A stretch of DNA of 20,777 bases from Treponema sp. (GCA_031290005.1 JAITOJ010000126.1:1-20777), one strand, 5' to 3'. Positions 1-7,904 are shown, numbered from the stretch's first letter. Numbers and translations: made by a program. The notes: generated from the sequence alone by a model not told the origin.

Positions 1-264
1 GTTACCGAGGAGCGGGTGACGGACCAGCAGTTTGCCGCGGCGGGTAAACGGTTCCCGGTGAACACGCCGCTCAACAAGGAAGAATACTATTACCGGTCGA
101 TTTTCGCCAAGTGCTTCCCTTCGGAGACCGCGGCAAAGACCGTGCCCCACGAGGCGTCCGTGGCCTGTTCCACCGCGACGGCTCTGGAATGGGATACGGC
201 TTTCAAAAACATGAACGACCCCTCGGGCCGGGCAGTGTCCGGGGTGCACGAACAGGCGTATTAA
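1..264 (+). CDS. asnB: Asparagine synthetase B, C-terminal end (5' truncated by window)
   Basis: The reading frame is open from base 1 to a TAA at 262-264, giving about 87 residues, so only the C-terminal end of a roughly 550-residue enzyme is present. The tail reads FPVNTPLNKEEYYYR, then IFAKCFP, SVACSTATALEWD and DPSGRAVSGVHEQAY, which matches the C-terminus of class II (glutamine-hydrolysing) asparagine synthetases such as E. coli AsnB. That family transfers glutamine-derived ammonia to aspartate in an ATP-dependent cytosolic reaction. The N-terminal glutaminase (Cys2) and the ATP-pyrophosphatase motif lie outside the window and cannot be checked. Elongation factor P starts 34 bases downstream on the same strand with no obvious terminator between, so co-transcription is possible. 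Confidence 0.92.
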   Translation, partial: VTEERVTDQQFAAAGKRFPVNTPLNKEEYYYRSIFAKCFPSETAAKTVPHEASVACSTATALEWDTAFKNMNDPSGRAVSGVHEQAY

Positions 265-298
265 TGTATTATCAGAAAATCAATGTAAGGAGTCAGCC

Positions 299-862
299 AT
301 GATTAGAGGCGGAGATATTGGAAAAGGTACGGTGCTGTTGATTAAAAACGCGCCCTACCTGGTGGTGGAACGGGAGTTTGTGAGTCCCGGCAAGGGCACG
401 GCTTTTGCCCGGGTCAAAATGAAGAACCTGAAAGACGGTTCGGTCTTGACCCAGACGATTAAAACCCCGGATACGGTCGAGGATGCCCAGGTGGAAACCA
501 GGGATTGTCAGTACCAGTATGACGACGGCGAGAACTATGTGTTTATGGATTCCCTGTCCTTTGAAACGGTCAATGTGCCGGAGTCCCTGAACAAGAATCT
601 CAAGTATTACCTCAAGGAAGGGCAAATATATTCCATTGTCATTTGGGAGGAAAACCCCATCGACGTGAAAGTGCCGCAAAAGATGATTTTCACCGTGGCC
701 CAGAGCGAGAACTACATCAGGGGCGACACGGTTTCCGGGACAACCAAGCCGGTGGTCACTGACACGGGACTGACGGTACGGGTGCCGCTTTTCATCAAGC
801 AGGATGAAAAAATCCTGGTGAACACCGAGACCAACGAATACGTTGAGCGGGTGAACAGCTAG
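299..862 (+). CDS. efp: Elongation factor P
   Basis: This 187-residue protein is the usual EF-P length. EF-P binds next to the P-site tRNA and relieves ribosome stalling at consecutive prolines. Three beta-barrel domains are readable: an N-terminal KOW-like domain carrying the tip loop SPGKGTAFARVK, a middle OB domain, and a C-terminal OB domain with GDTVSGTTKPVVTDTGL and VPLFIKQDEKILVNTET. The loop lysine is Lys32, equivalent to the lysine that is modified in the E. coli type (Lys34); no modification enzyme gene is in this window. The start is set by AAGGAG at 287-292, six bases before the ATG. The Shine-Dalgarno of the next gene overlaps the efp stop, which indicates a shared transcript. 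Identification is secure. Confidence 0.97.
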   Translation: MIRGGDIGKGTVLLIKNAPYLVVEREFVSPGKGTAFARVKMKNLKDGSVLTQTIKTPDTVEDAQVETRDCQYQYDDGENYVFMDSLSFETVNVPESLNKNLKYYLKEGQIYSIVIWEENPIDVKVPQKMIFTVAQSENYIRGDTVSGTTKPVVTDTGLTVRVPLFIKQDEKILVNTETNEYVERVNS

Positions 863-873
863 GAGGCTTACGG

Positions 874-1377
874 ATGAAACTTTTTGCGAAATCACGGTAT
901 GCGGCGGCGTTCGTGCTGGCCGCTCTGCTCATTTTTCTGCTTTGCTCCTGCGCTTCAAAAAAAAACCGGGCCGGGCCGGCATCTGTAACGGCACAGAGCG
1001 CGCTTGAAGGAACCGCCTGGACGCTGAAAGCAATCATGTCAAACTCGGCGCTTGTCGTGCTGCAGGAAGATGACCGGTTCAAAATTTTGGCCCGGCAGCC
1101 GGAAATCGTCTTTGGGCCGGAGGGGGTTTTTTCCGGCTTTACGGGGGTGAACCGCCTTGCCTCAACCTATGCCGCTGATTCAAAAATCGGCTCCCTGAAA
1201 ATCGCACCGGGGGCGCTCACCCGGATGGCGGCTTTTTCCCTGGAAGCGGCAGCCATGGAACAAATCTTTGTAGATTTACTGCAAAACGTGAGCGCTTATA
1301 GCGCTGCGGGGAACGAACTGACCTTTTACGATATTAAAGGCGCTCCCTTGATGGTATTGGCGGAACGGGGCGAATAA
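874..1377 (+). CDS. META-domain (HslJ-like) lipoprotein
   Basis: This 167-residue precursor has a basic N-terminus, a hydrophobic segment (residues 10-23) and the lipobox LCSC with the lipidated cysteine at about 26, so it should be a membrane-anchored periplasmic lipoprotein. The mature part matches the META/HslJ domain pattern: LEGTAWTLKAI, then IVFGPEGVFSGFTGVNRLASTY, APGALTRMAAF and a closing LTFYDIKGAPLMVL. The 'G..G.N...Y' and 'TRMA' blocks are the family hallmarks. Known META proteins are linked to heat-shock or novobiocin resistance (E. coli HslJ) and motility in Leishmania, but the biochemical role is unsettled. AGGAGG at 861-866 overlaps the efp stop codon and lies seven bases before the ATG, so translation is probably coupled to efp. 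The convergent zinc-protein gene ends six bases downstream. Confidence 0.85.
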   Translation: MKLFAKSRYAAAFVLAALLIFLLCSCASKKNRAGPASVTAQSALEGTAWTLKAIMSNSALVVLQEDDRFKILARQPEIVFGPEGVFSGFTGVNRLASTYAADSKIGSLKIAPGALTRMAAFSLEAAAMEQIFVDLLQNVSAYSAAGNELTFYDIKGAPLMVLAERGE

Positions 1378-1383
1378 GTCTTT

Positions 1384-1680
1384 TCACGAAAACAGCGCGT
1401 CAAAAGCGCTCCGGGCCTTTTTTGCTTTGTCAAAAGCGCTTTTGCCTGGAGCGTTTGTTTTTATCCCCGCCGAGGGATTCAGCGAAAAAGCTTCGCAAAA
1501 ATTTGAGCGTTCCTTGTCGGCCACCAGGCCGTCTACCGTTTCCCGGCAATCGTACTGAGCGCCGGGCGCATAGTACACACAGTTTTTGCATACCCGTACG
1601 TCCGCGCCGCAGACGCCGCACACTTCCGTCCGGCTTACCGGGGCCAACACGTCAAGATTTTTTCCGCATTTCCAGCACAT
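1384..1680 (-). CDS. Eight-cysteine putative zinc-binding protein
   Basis: This 98-residue soluble protein is not recognised as a named family. Cysteines fall at 2, 5, 21, 24, 31, 34, 45 and 62: three CxxC pairs (CWKC, CGVC, CKNC) and two single cysteines, enough for two zinc-ribbon or rubredoxin-like sites. The C-terminal third is Cys-free and repeats a SAFD motif (KSAFDKAKKARSAFDAL), encoded by a 12-bp direct repeat at 1400-1411 and 1430-1441. There is no signal peptide or membrane segment. The gene follows the symporter on the same strand after 42 bases. No Shine-Dalgarno precedes the ATG; instead a -10-like TATGAT sits six bases upstream, so translation may start on a leaderless mRNA. The role is unknown: nucleic-acid or protein binding by a zinc ribbon is only a guess. 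Confidence 0.72.
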   Translation of the reverse strand: MCWKCGKNLDVLAPVSRTEVCGVCGADVRVCKNCVYYAPGAQYDCRETVDGLVADKERSNFCEAFSLNPSAGIKTNAPGKSAFDKAKKARSAFDALFS

Positions 1681-1686
1681 AGCTTT

Positions 1687-1715
1687 ATCATACGTATTTA
1701 ACCTGGCTTCCGCAA
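1687..1715 (-). promoter_or_regulatory. Candidate leaderless sigma-70-type promoter for the zinc protein
   Basis: On the minus strand TTGCGG (1710-1715) is followed after exactly 17 bases by TATGAT (1687-1692). The ATG begins only six bases after the -10 hexamer, and no Shine-Dalgarno is present. The transcript would begin at or next to the start codon. The -10 matches the consensus at 5 of 6 positions; the -35 is weak. Confidence 0.42.
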
Positions 1716-1722
1716 GCGGGCG

Positions 1723-2931
1723 CTATATCCGCTGTTCAGTCATGTTTAGTTTGAGGGCGACAATGCAGGTTCCGAACACTGCTGTGGCAGCGTCAATGGC
1801 TGTCGCGAAGGAACAGACAATCAGAGCGGCGGGTTTAAGGAGCAGGTAGCCCGCCTCAAACCCCCGGCCATATTTGGCGCAGAGTACCGTAAGGAGGATA
1901 AACGCCCCGCCCGAGGGCAGGCCCGGAAGCAAAAAGGAGAGGCCGAAGGCGCTGGCCGCAATCCACAGTATCGTATCAAAGGAAATGCCCAGGCTCGAAT
2001 AGGAATGCAGTATAATCACAAAAGACACTGCCGCAGTCAAAGCCGCCCCGCCCCGGGCAAAGGCTGAAAACAAGGTGTGGGATACCGCATTGATGGCGCT
2101 TTGAATGTTCAGGCCTTCCCGTGTCTGTTTCATATTCACCGGCAGGGTAAAATTGGTGTCTCCGGAAAAGAAAGCCGCCAGAATGGAGGCCGCACCAGCG
2201 GAAAGCACTCGATACGGCTTGTGTCCCCGGCAGACAAAGGACACAAAGAGGGGATAAATTACACAGACAATCAATAAAAAGTCTATGCCAAGCACCAGAA
2301 TCAGGGTATTATACACACCGGAGGCGTAAATCTGAAAGAATTCGACCGCCCATTTGCAGGCCAGGGCAATCATCCCGATGGCAATGATGTCCATAAGGAA
2401 TCCCGCAATGTACTCAAAGATTTTCGACAGGGAAATAAGCTGGGAGGCTATTAGCTTGGAATTGGTTTTATCCAGAGCGCAGGCGGAACCGATGAGAAAG
2501 GCGAACAAAAACACCGGCAGCAAAAAGGATTCGTTGAGCAGGACGCTGAAGCCGGAGTAAGGGAACAACGCTTCAACCAATCCTCCCGCGTCCAGGGCAA
2601 CCGTTTCAACGATGGTTTCACCGGATATGGGAATACGCGGAGGCTGGAACAATAAAATTGAGCACAGCCCCATAAAGGTGAGAAACAGCGAAGAGAGCAC
2701 AATAACCAGCAGGACGAGGCCCAAAGGCTTATAGAGCCGTTTGGCGTCATGGAGGGCATAGACCGCCCCGGCAACGCTGAAAAGTACCAGGGGAAGAACA
2801 GCGTAGCGTCCCACCCGGATAGTCAAACGAGACAGAAAATCAATGGCCGCTTTCGAAGACTCCACGGGGAGCACAAATCCCGCCAGCAGCCCCAAAGCCG
2901 CACCAATCAGAAACTTCATCCAGACTTTCAT
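1723..2931 (-). CDS. Divergent dicarboxylate/amino acid:cation symporter (DAACS family)
   Basis: This is a strongly hydrophobic protein of 402 residues from the start MKVWMKFLIG. The segment order resembles the GltP/DctA family: N-terminal helices, then a re-entrant-hairpin-like stretch (FFSGDTNFTLPVNM), a GLPSGGAF hairpin, and a last helix with IDAATAVFGT. Family members import glutamate, aspartate or C4-dicarboxylates with Na+ or H+. Several hallmarks are altered: the serine-rich SSSxATLP of hairpin 1 is FFSGDTNFTLP, the Na+-site NMDGTA is replaced by FARGGAA, and the substrate-binding D..R..N.xGD helix lacks the usual Arg and Asn. The substrate is therefore uncertain. An upstream ATG at 3006 would add 25 residues but overlaps the divergent promoter and has no ribosome site. 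The 2931 start also lacks a Shine-Dalgarno but sits eight bases from a -10-like element. Confidence 0.83.
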   Translation of the reverse strand: MKVWMKFLIGAALGLLAGFVLPVESSKAAIDFLSRLTIRVGRYAVLPLVLFSVAGAVYALHDAKRLYKPLGLVLLVIVLSSLFLTFMGLCSILLFQPPRIPISGETIVETVALDAGGLVEALFPYSGFSVLLNESFLLPVFLFAFLIGSACALDKTNSKLIASQLISLSKIFEYIAGFLMDIIAIGMIALACKWAVEFFQIYASGVYNTLILVLGIDFLLIVCVIYPLFVSFVCRGHKPYRVLSAGAASILAAFFSGDTNFTLPVNMKQTREGLNIQSAINAVSHTLFSAFARGGAALTAAVSFVIILHSYSSLGISFDTILWIAASAFGLSFLLPGLPSGGAFILLTVLCAKYGRGFEAGYLLLKPAALIVCSFATAIDAATAVFGTCIVALKLNMTEQRI

Positions 2932-2939
2932 GGGCAAAG

Positions 2940-2966
2940 GATATAGTACGGCTTGATTTTTGACAA
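2940..2966 (-). promoter_or_regulatory. Candidate promoter of the symporter gene, possibly leaderless
   Basis: On the minus strand TTGTCA (2961-2966, 5 of 6 consensus) is followed by TATATC (2940-2945) with a 15-base spacer; an overlapping TACTAT (2943-2948) is an alternative -10. The ATG at 2931 starts eight bases after TATATC and no Shine-Dalgarno precedes it. The site overlaps the divergent plus-strand promoter, so the two could interfere. Confidence 0.35.
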
Positions 2967-2982
2967 GGGGGAGACATATAAT
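2953..2982 (+). promoter_or_regulatory. Sigma-70-type promoter for the lipoprotein/phosphoesterase operon
   Basis: TTGATT (2953-2958), an 18-base spacer and a perfect TATAAT (2977-2982) lie about 50 bases before the GTG start at 3031. The predicted leader is about 40 bases and contains the AAGGAG ribosome site. A nearby TTGACA (2960-2965) is only 11 bases from TATAAT and was not used. Confidence 0.6.
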
Positions 2983-3030
2983 AGATGAATAGAGAAGGGA
3001 GAGCATAGAGAAATTTTTAAGGAGAAAAAT

Positions 3031-3759
3031 GTGCGTATTATTGCGGTTCTTGTGTTCATGGCAGTTTTCTTCGCGGGAGGATGTTCCCGGAAAGAAATGT
3101 TAAAAGAAGATATCTCTGATGGCAAAGTATCTGAGGATGCGCGGAACAGTATTCCCGTTGAGGGCCGAATCGCGGTTTTGTTCGGCTACGGCTATAATGA
3201 ACCGGAGTTCGTGGCAAAAACCCTGGCCGCTCTGAACAATCAGTTTGCCGGCGGAAATGAAGAAGAACTGGTGCTGCCCCTGCTGTTCCCGAATGATTTC
3301 AGATATGGCCGGATATCCCTTTTGAACGATATGCTTGGGGAACACCGGGTCGGCGGCCTCATTGCGGTGGGCGCGCCGGAACGCACCCATGCGGCGCTGG
3401 CGCGGCTGCAAGATAGCTGGAAAGATACTGAGGGCGGTTATCCGGTTATTTCCCTGTCGCCCCAGGACGACGCGCTGGGCATTGAGGCAGGATCGGACTT
3501 GGTGCTTGACATCGCCTTTGAGCAGGATGAGGAATTGCTCGAGGAACAATCCATACGCCGTCCGGAGGACGCCCCGGAAATTATCGGCGCGCTTATCCGG
3601 TATGTTTGTCTTTTGCAAACCATGAAGCAAACCGTGAATCCCCAAAGCGACCTGGAGGAACTATTCGGCGCGCTCTGGAATATCCGGCCCTACCTTGACC
3701 CGGAAACAGGGCTCCGTTCGCTTAATCATTTTATTATTGAAAAAAAGGATGTTTCATGA
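3031..3759 (+). CDS. Periplasmic-binding-protein-like lipoprotein
   Basis: This 242-residue precursor starts at a GTG placed six bases after AAGGAG (3019-3024). A hydrophobic leader ends in the lipobox AGGC with Cys18, so the mature protein should be anchored in a membrane and exposed to the periplasm. The body begins with GRIAVLFGYGYNEPEFVAKTLAALNNQF and later has GGLIAVGAPERTHAALARLQ and YPVISLSPQDDALGIEAGSDLVLDI. This alternation of short hydrophobic strands and helices is typical of the type I periplasmic-binding-protein fold, as in spirochaete BMP/TmpC-type lipoproteins. At this length only part of the usual two-lobed fold of 300 or more residues fits. No ligand or partner can be named. 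The gene overlaps the phosphoesterase start by four bases (ATGA), so the two are translationally coupled. Confidence 0.68.
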   Translation: MRIIAVLVFMAVFFAGGCSRKEMLKEDISDGKVSEDARNSIPVEGRIAVLFGYGYNEPEFVAKTLAALNNQFAGGNEEELVLPLLFPNDFRYGRISLLNDMLGEHRVGGLIAVGAPERTHAALARLQDSWKDTEGGYPVISLSPQDDALGIEAGSDLVLDIAFEQDEELLEEQSIRRPEDAPEIIGALIRYVCLLQTMKQTVNPQSDLEELFGALWNIRPYLDPETGLRSLNHFIIEKKDVS

Positions 3760-4466
3760 ATACATTAATTCAGCTTGAATCTTCGTTAATCGGTTCGGAA
3801 GAAGCGGTGGTTGGTTTGGAAAATGCGGCAAAGGTTTCTCTCCTGGCGGTTTCGGATTCCCACGGAAACCCGGAAATTCTTGAAGAAATCATCCTGGCTT
3901 TTGGCGGCAAATGCGACGCCTTGGTCTATTGCGGCGACGGGGCCGGAGACTTGATGCAGACGTTTGCGGATTCCCAAAGAAACAGCAGGCTTGCCTCGGC
4001 GTTTCCGCCGGTTATTGCGCCCGTGCGGGGAAACGGAGACGGGGAATGGTACGAACATTCCGCCGTGTATAGTGGAAAAGACGGAGACGACAAGCCCGCA
4101 TCGTTCCGCATCAATCTGCTTCCCCGGATTATATTCAAAGCCGCGGGGCGCACGATTTTCGTCTCCCACGGGCATTATCAGCATATTGACGCGGGATTCA
4201 ATACGCTCCGAGGGGCCGCGGAAATTATGGATGCGGATTTGATATTTTTCGGCCATACCCACCGGCCATACCGGAGCGAATCCGGGGCGTCCCTCCTGCT
4301 GAATCCCGGAAGCTGCTCCGGGCCAAGAGGCGGTTTTCCTCCCTCTTTTGCGATAGTCTCGTTTCCCGGCAACACAGAAAACTACACCGTGCGCTTTTTT
4401 GCCATAAAAAAAACGCTGCTCGGCGGCGCGGGATTTACCCAATTCACACCGGCGAACAGCGTCTGA
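3756..4466 (+). CDS. YfcE-like metallophosphoesterase
   Basis: This 236-residue calcineurin-like phosphoesterase carries all the expected metal-binding blocks: SDSHGN (Asp34, His36), CGDGAGD (Asp61), RGNGD (Asn93), SHGH (His138, His140), GHTH (His167, His169) and the family signature LNPGS. These match the YfcE/MJ0936 subfamily, which are cytosolic two-metal phosphodiesterases; the physiological substrate is unknown for most members. The usual GNCD motif reads GNGD. It is longer than E. coli YfcE by an N-terminal extension of about 25 residues and an insertion after GNGD. There is no signal peptide, although its operon partner is a lipoprotein. The ATG overlaps the upstream stop. Its last 18 codons double as the hairpin of a minus-strand terminator belonging to the convergent gene. 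Confidence 0.88.
   Translation: MNTLIQLESSLIGSEEAVVGLENAAKVSLLAVSDSHGNPEILEEIILAFGGKCDALVYCGDGAGDLMQTFADSQRNSRLASAFPPVIAPVRGNGDGEWYEHSAVYSGKDGDDKPASFRINLLPRIIFKAAGRTIFVSHGHYQHIDAGFNTLRGAAEIMDADLIFFGHTHRPYRSESGASLLLNPGSCSGPRGGFPPSFAIVSFPGNTENYTVRFFAIKKTLLGGAGFTQFTPANSV
4406..4462 (-). terminator. Intrinsic terminator of the outer-membrane protein gene, embedded in the opposing gene
   Basis: Read on the minus strand, ACGCTGTTCGCCGGTG (from 4462) pairs with CGCCGCCGAGCAGCGT, a 16-base-pair stem with one mismatch and two G-T wobbles. It is followed directly by eight T residues (4406-4413, sharing the last stem base). It begins about 22 bases after the stop codon at 4484 and lies wholly inside the 3' coding end of the phosphoesterase. 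The plus strand has no T tract after the hairpin, so it should act only on minus-strand transcripts. Confidence 0.8.
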
Positions 4467-4483
4467 ACGTAAAAGTCTAAGGG

Positions 4484-5980
4484 CTAAAATCCGAACACAA
4501 GCACAGACGCCTTCAGGGACATACCTTTGCCGAAGCTGTCTTTGAAAGCCTGGGATTCTGACACGAAATCAAGCCCCAGCTCCCAGGCCCGCAAATTGAG
4601 GGTAAACCCCACCTGGTGCCTCCAGAGTCTTTCATCATAACCGGTTCCTAGGCGGGTATATATCATATACCCCCGCCCCATGGGAATCACCCCAAGCTGG
4701 GCAATCACGCTGATATTAAAGGCCCCTTTCTCGTCCGCGGTGAGGGCGGTAAAACCGATATTCGGCTTCACGGTCACGCCCCAGAACAGGGTGTCCACCG
4801 GCCGGTACAGGGCGTAGAAATCAAAACGCATGGGCCGGAACACCACCTCATCCGCGGACAGGTCTTCAGGGCTGCTGATTTCAGGGACGCTCACCTCTAT
4901 ATCCGACAGATTGGAAATAAGGTTACCTTCATCAATAATCGTTCCTTCCACAGAGACATGCCCTTTGTGGTTCATCCGGGCCGGCACAAAGGGGATGTGG
5001 CTGATGGCAAGCCCCGCGTCCAGGAACGTGGCCAGAGGATATTCCCCGGAAATGGAGATGTCAAACCCGCCGTGCTGTAATGACTGAACCGCCGCGCCGG
5101 CATTCCCGTCAAGCACCTCTTCCAGGGAAAACCCGGTATACACATCCAAGGCCCCGTCAACCAGGGCCTTCACACCCTTTCTGGTGTCCACTTCATAATG
5201 AAGTTTTGAATTGGGAATATATATCAGCGGATAATAGATTCCGGGGGTAAAGCCCAGTTTCAGCTTGCCTGTGGGGGTGTAGTTCGGATTCTTAATCACA
5301 TAGGGCACGTCAATAATCCGGACATATATCGGGATATCAATGTTAAAAAAACCTGACCCGGAGACCTCAATATCGCCGCCGGCATTCTGATTGTTTTTGT
5401 TTCCCTCAGTGAGCAAAGTAAACAAATCCTTTGGCAGGTTAAAGTCAAAATTCAGGTCAAAGCTGACATCCATCCCGAAACCCCAGAGATTCTCTTGTTG
5501 ATTAAAATTAAAATAGAGAATACTGCTTTTCGTGTTGAAGTTGATTCCGCCGCCCTTTTCACTGATACTGTCTCCAAGCTCCTGCAAATCAATAACAATT
5601 TGTTTCTTAAAAATATCGTTAAAGTTGATAATACCGTTTGCAAGCCCCAAATTGATGGGAGACACCAGGCCTAGCTCAAAACCCCGGTGAGGAACGTCGT
5701 AGGTCTGGAAGGGAACCGGCTCTATCACATTGGGCTGCTGATAGCTGGTCACCGTGGGGGCGATAACTTCCAATTGCTCCTGGTTCACTTCCTCTTCAAC
5801 AATTTCTCCCGAAGCAACGGGCTCGCCAAATACTTCTTCATCCACCACAGCCGGTTCCTCAGGCGCTGCCACCTCTGTTGCCGCCGCAGGTTCAACTGCC
5901 GGTTCCGCCTCCTGGGCAAAGACCGGGCCGGTCAGAACAAGGCTTATCAATATGCTTACTGCCGCTAATTTTTTTATCAT
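4484..5980 (-). CDS. Probable outer-membrane beta-barrel protein
   Basis: This 498-residue precursor has a signal peptide MIKKLAAVSILISLVLTGPVFA with likely cleavage before QEAE. Residues 23-75 form an acidic linker rich in Ala, Pro, Glu and Val (AEPAVEPAAATEVAAPEEPAVV), probably a flexible periplasmic stretch. The rest is rich in alternating hydrophobic/polar strands (ILYFNFNQQENLWGFGMDVSFDLNFDFNL and others) and ends in VLVFGF, an aromatic C-terminus typical of barrels inserted by the BAM machinery. It resembles large spirochaete outer-membrane proteins of unknown function; I cannot assign a transport substrate. AAGGAG lies about nine bases before the ATG. It is the second gene of a two-gene operon after a large lipoprotein (gap 15 bases), which suggests a shared envelope role. 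Confidence 0.7.
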   Translation of the reverse strand: MIKKLAAVSILISLVLTGPVFAQEAEPAVEPAAATEVAAPEEPAVVDEEVFGEPVASGEIVEEEVNQEQLEVIAPTVTSYQQPNVIEPVPFQTYDVPHRGFELGLVSPINLGLANGIINFNDIFKKQIVIDLQELGDSISEKGGGINFNTKSSILYFNFNQQENLWGFGMDVSFDLNFDFNLPKDLFTLLTEGNKNNQNAGGDIEVSGSGFFNIDIPIYVRIIDVPYVIKNPNYTPTGKLKLGFTPGIYYPLIYIPNSKLHYEVDTRKGVKALVDGALDVYTGFSLEEVLDGNAGAAVQSLQHGGFDISISGEYPLATFLDAGLAISHIPFVPARMNHKGHVSVEGTIIDEGNLISNLSDIEVSVPEISSPEDLSADEVVFRPMRFDFYALYRPVDTLFWGVTVKPNIGFTALTADEKGAFNISVIAQLGVIPMGRGYMIYTRLGTGYDERLWRHQVGFTLNLRAWELGLDFVSESQAFKDSFGKGMSLKASVLVFGF

Positions 5981-5995
5981 TTTCTTCTTTTCTCC

Positions 5996-7873
5996 TTACA
6001 ACTTTTGATTAAACTCAAATTTGGCGCCGCCATCTACCGTGACCGTGACATCAAAATTATCAGTCGGGTTTATAGGCGCAATCGAGAACTTCGCTTGACC
6101 GGAGACCACCGGCGCCACGGCGGAAAACTCTGGAATAAAGGGATACTTGGTGTCTTCAGAGGTTAAACGCAGCACCTGTGTGCCTGTGCTCAGCTCGGTA
6201 ACAGACCAGGCATCTTTTTTCTGCCCTGCCTGCGGATTAAGGCCCAAAAGCAATCCACTGGTTAAGCCCTTGTTAATCTTTACTGTTATTTGCCCTGCAA
6301 AATCTGAGAATGAAAAACTGTCGCCTTCTTCCCCGTCTTTCCTTTGGAGCAAATCCGTATCTCCCGCGTCTTCAGGCAAAGCATCTATCTTGAGCTTGAT
6401 ATATGTATTACTTTTGCCGTCCTTGTCCTTTACAGTAATGACTGAGTCTGTGTCTCCGGAAGCGGTAAATTGCAGGGGAAGCAGCAACAGCATATCCGCG
6501 GTGATGATGAGGTCATCGTCCACGTCCTCGCTTTTAATAGTAACGGGAGCCACTATTATTTCATAGTCCAGGGTAAGCGTCTTCCCCGCGTTAATGATGT
6601 CGGCAAGGTCAAAATCGAAACTATGGGGTGGAACATTTCCTGTATAGTCGCCGCCAATCTCTGGAAATTTGACCTCTTTTAAGGAGTTCGGCTTATCAAG
6701 CGCATCGCCTTTATCGTGGTCAGCTTCATCAGAGATAAGAGGGGTATTCGGTCCACCGGGCTGCTTTGCGGTCAAACGCACCGTGTGGTTCTCGCCTTTC
6801 GCAGGATCTGGCAAGCCATCCACATACAAATAGGCGTGTACGGTGTCAAACTTGATGCTTCCCCCAAGGGCTTTGGTCAGAGCGCTCAGGTCAATGCCCT
6901 CAACGACATCTTCAAATATGCCGTTTTCGCCGGGTTTCACATCCGCCTTTTTCCATTCAAAGCCCAGGTCAAACTCGAATTTACTTTTGGTCAAGGGCTT
7001 GTCAAGCCGGGCATAGATTTGTATTTTTTCGCTTGCCACATATGCAGCATGACTTGAATTATTAAGCAGTGTGTATTCCTCAGTGGCATTAATAAATCGC
7101 AAGTTGTTTGGTTTTGCTCCATCCACCTCACCAGCATCAAAAACGGTAATACCCAACTGCGGTACTTTGAGCAAAAGGTTTGACTGTTCAGTCGCGCCGC
7201 CGGTTAAAGATATAAACGACTTTTTATCATTCACTATATCATTCACCACCACATTAGACATCCATTTTTCCATATCGCCCAGCCCGATTTCAACCAGGGG
7301 GGGGATGGCGTCCGCTGAAGCTTTGGAGGTATCTATTTCAAATTCGTCAACCAAGGTATCCCATAGTGTTTGATTTATCAGGTCACCCGAAAAATCAGGA
7401 ACATCACCGCTTAATACATACAAGGCGCCTCCGTCGGCCACATAAACAGGAGGAGCGTGGTTAATACTCGCAAATCGCGTCATCGCGTCTATTGCTCTCT
7501 GGGGAATTTCAACGGACTGGGTATCAAAGTTGCTCGAATCCCCCATATACTCTGACAAATTCAATGTCTGTTTGGCAATCGGGTAACGGAGCAGGTAGGT
7601 CTGTACCTTCTTGCCGTCTATAGTTTCCCCGTCGATAATAACCGAAGACCGGAAGTTGTAAATATCCATACCGTCCATGCCATCCAATTCCCTGATTTTC
7701 GCGGGGGTCAGATTATCTTCAATCAAGTCGCCCACTCCCTCATAGGTTCCCAATGGAACGTGCAACTCCGGATGCCCGGTAACTTTAATCGACTCCGGTA
7801 TTTCGAAGCCGCACGACATGAACATGAAGCAAGATGCGGCAAATGCCGCGCCCGCAAACCAATTGTTTTTCAT
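5996..7873 (-). CDS. Large lipoprotein of unknown function
   Basis: I use the start MKNNWFAGAAFAASCFMFMSC because AGGAGT lies about six bases upstream and the product then begins with a signal peptide and lipobox (FMSC, Cys21); an upstream ATG at 7975 would bury this leader. The precursor is 625 residues. No known domain is recognised. The sequence is rich in beta-prone segments and acidic loops (for example KDKDGKSNTYIKLKIDALPEDAGDTD) and ends with PTDNFDVTVTVDGGAKFEFNQKL, which suggests stacked beta-sandwich or barrel-associated domains rather than an enzyme. A few short stretches alternate charged and hydrophobic residues as in surface proteins. It is followed after 22 bases by the barrel gene, and transcription probably starts at the promoter at 7905-7933. 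It could be a surface lipoprotein or an accessory subunit of the barrel. Confidence 0.66.
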   Translation of the reverse strand: MKNNWFAGAAFAASCFMFMSCGFEIPESIKVTGHPELHVPLGTYEGVGDLIEDNLTPAKIRELDGMDGMDIYNFRSSVIIDGETIDGKKVQTYLLRYPIAKQTLNLSEYMGDSSNFDTQSVEIPQRAIDAMTRFASINHAPPVYVADGGALYVLSGDVPDFSGDLINQTLWDTLVDEFEIDTSKASADAIPPLVEIGLGDMEKWMSNVVVNDIVNDKKSFISLTGGATEQSNLLLKVPQLGITVFDAGEVDGAKPNNLRFINATEEYTLLNNSSHAAYVASEKIQIYARLDKPLTKSKFEFDLGFEWKKADVKPGENGIFEDVVEGIDLSALTKALGGSIKFDTVHAYLYVDGLPDPAKGENHTVRLTAKQPGGPNTPLISDEADHDKGDALDKPNSLKEVKFPEIGGDYTGNVPPHSFDFDLADIINAGKTLTLDYEIIVAPVTIKSEDVDDDLIITADMLLLLPLQFTASGDTDSVITVKDKDGKSNTYIKLKIDALPEDAGDTDLLQRKDGEEGDSFSFSDFAGQITVKINKGLTSGLLLGLNPQAGQKKDAWSVTELSTGTQVLRLTSEDTKYPFIPEFSAVAPVVSGQAKFSIAPINPTDNFDVTVTVDGGAKFEFNQKL

Positions 7874-7904
7874 AAGTACTCCTGTGAAATATTTCATAGT
7901 AAAT

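Noticed and set aside
293..895. Long antisense frames opposite efp, the lipoprotein (3100-3645) and the phosphoesterase (3786-4442)
   Set aside because: They are shadows of well-identified genes, with no ribosome site and no family resemblance.
1431..1444. Perfect palindrome CAAAAGCGCTTTTG
   Set aside because: It lies inside the coding sequence of the zinc protein as part of the repeated SAFD codons, and no promoter is near. No reason to call it regulatory.
2960..2982. TTGACA with TATAAT as a promoter
   Set aside because: The spacer is only 11 bases. TTGATT at 2953 with 18 bases fits better.
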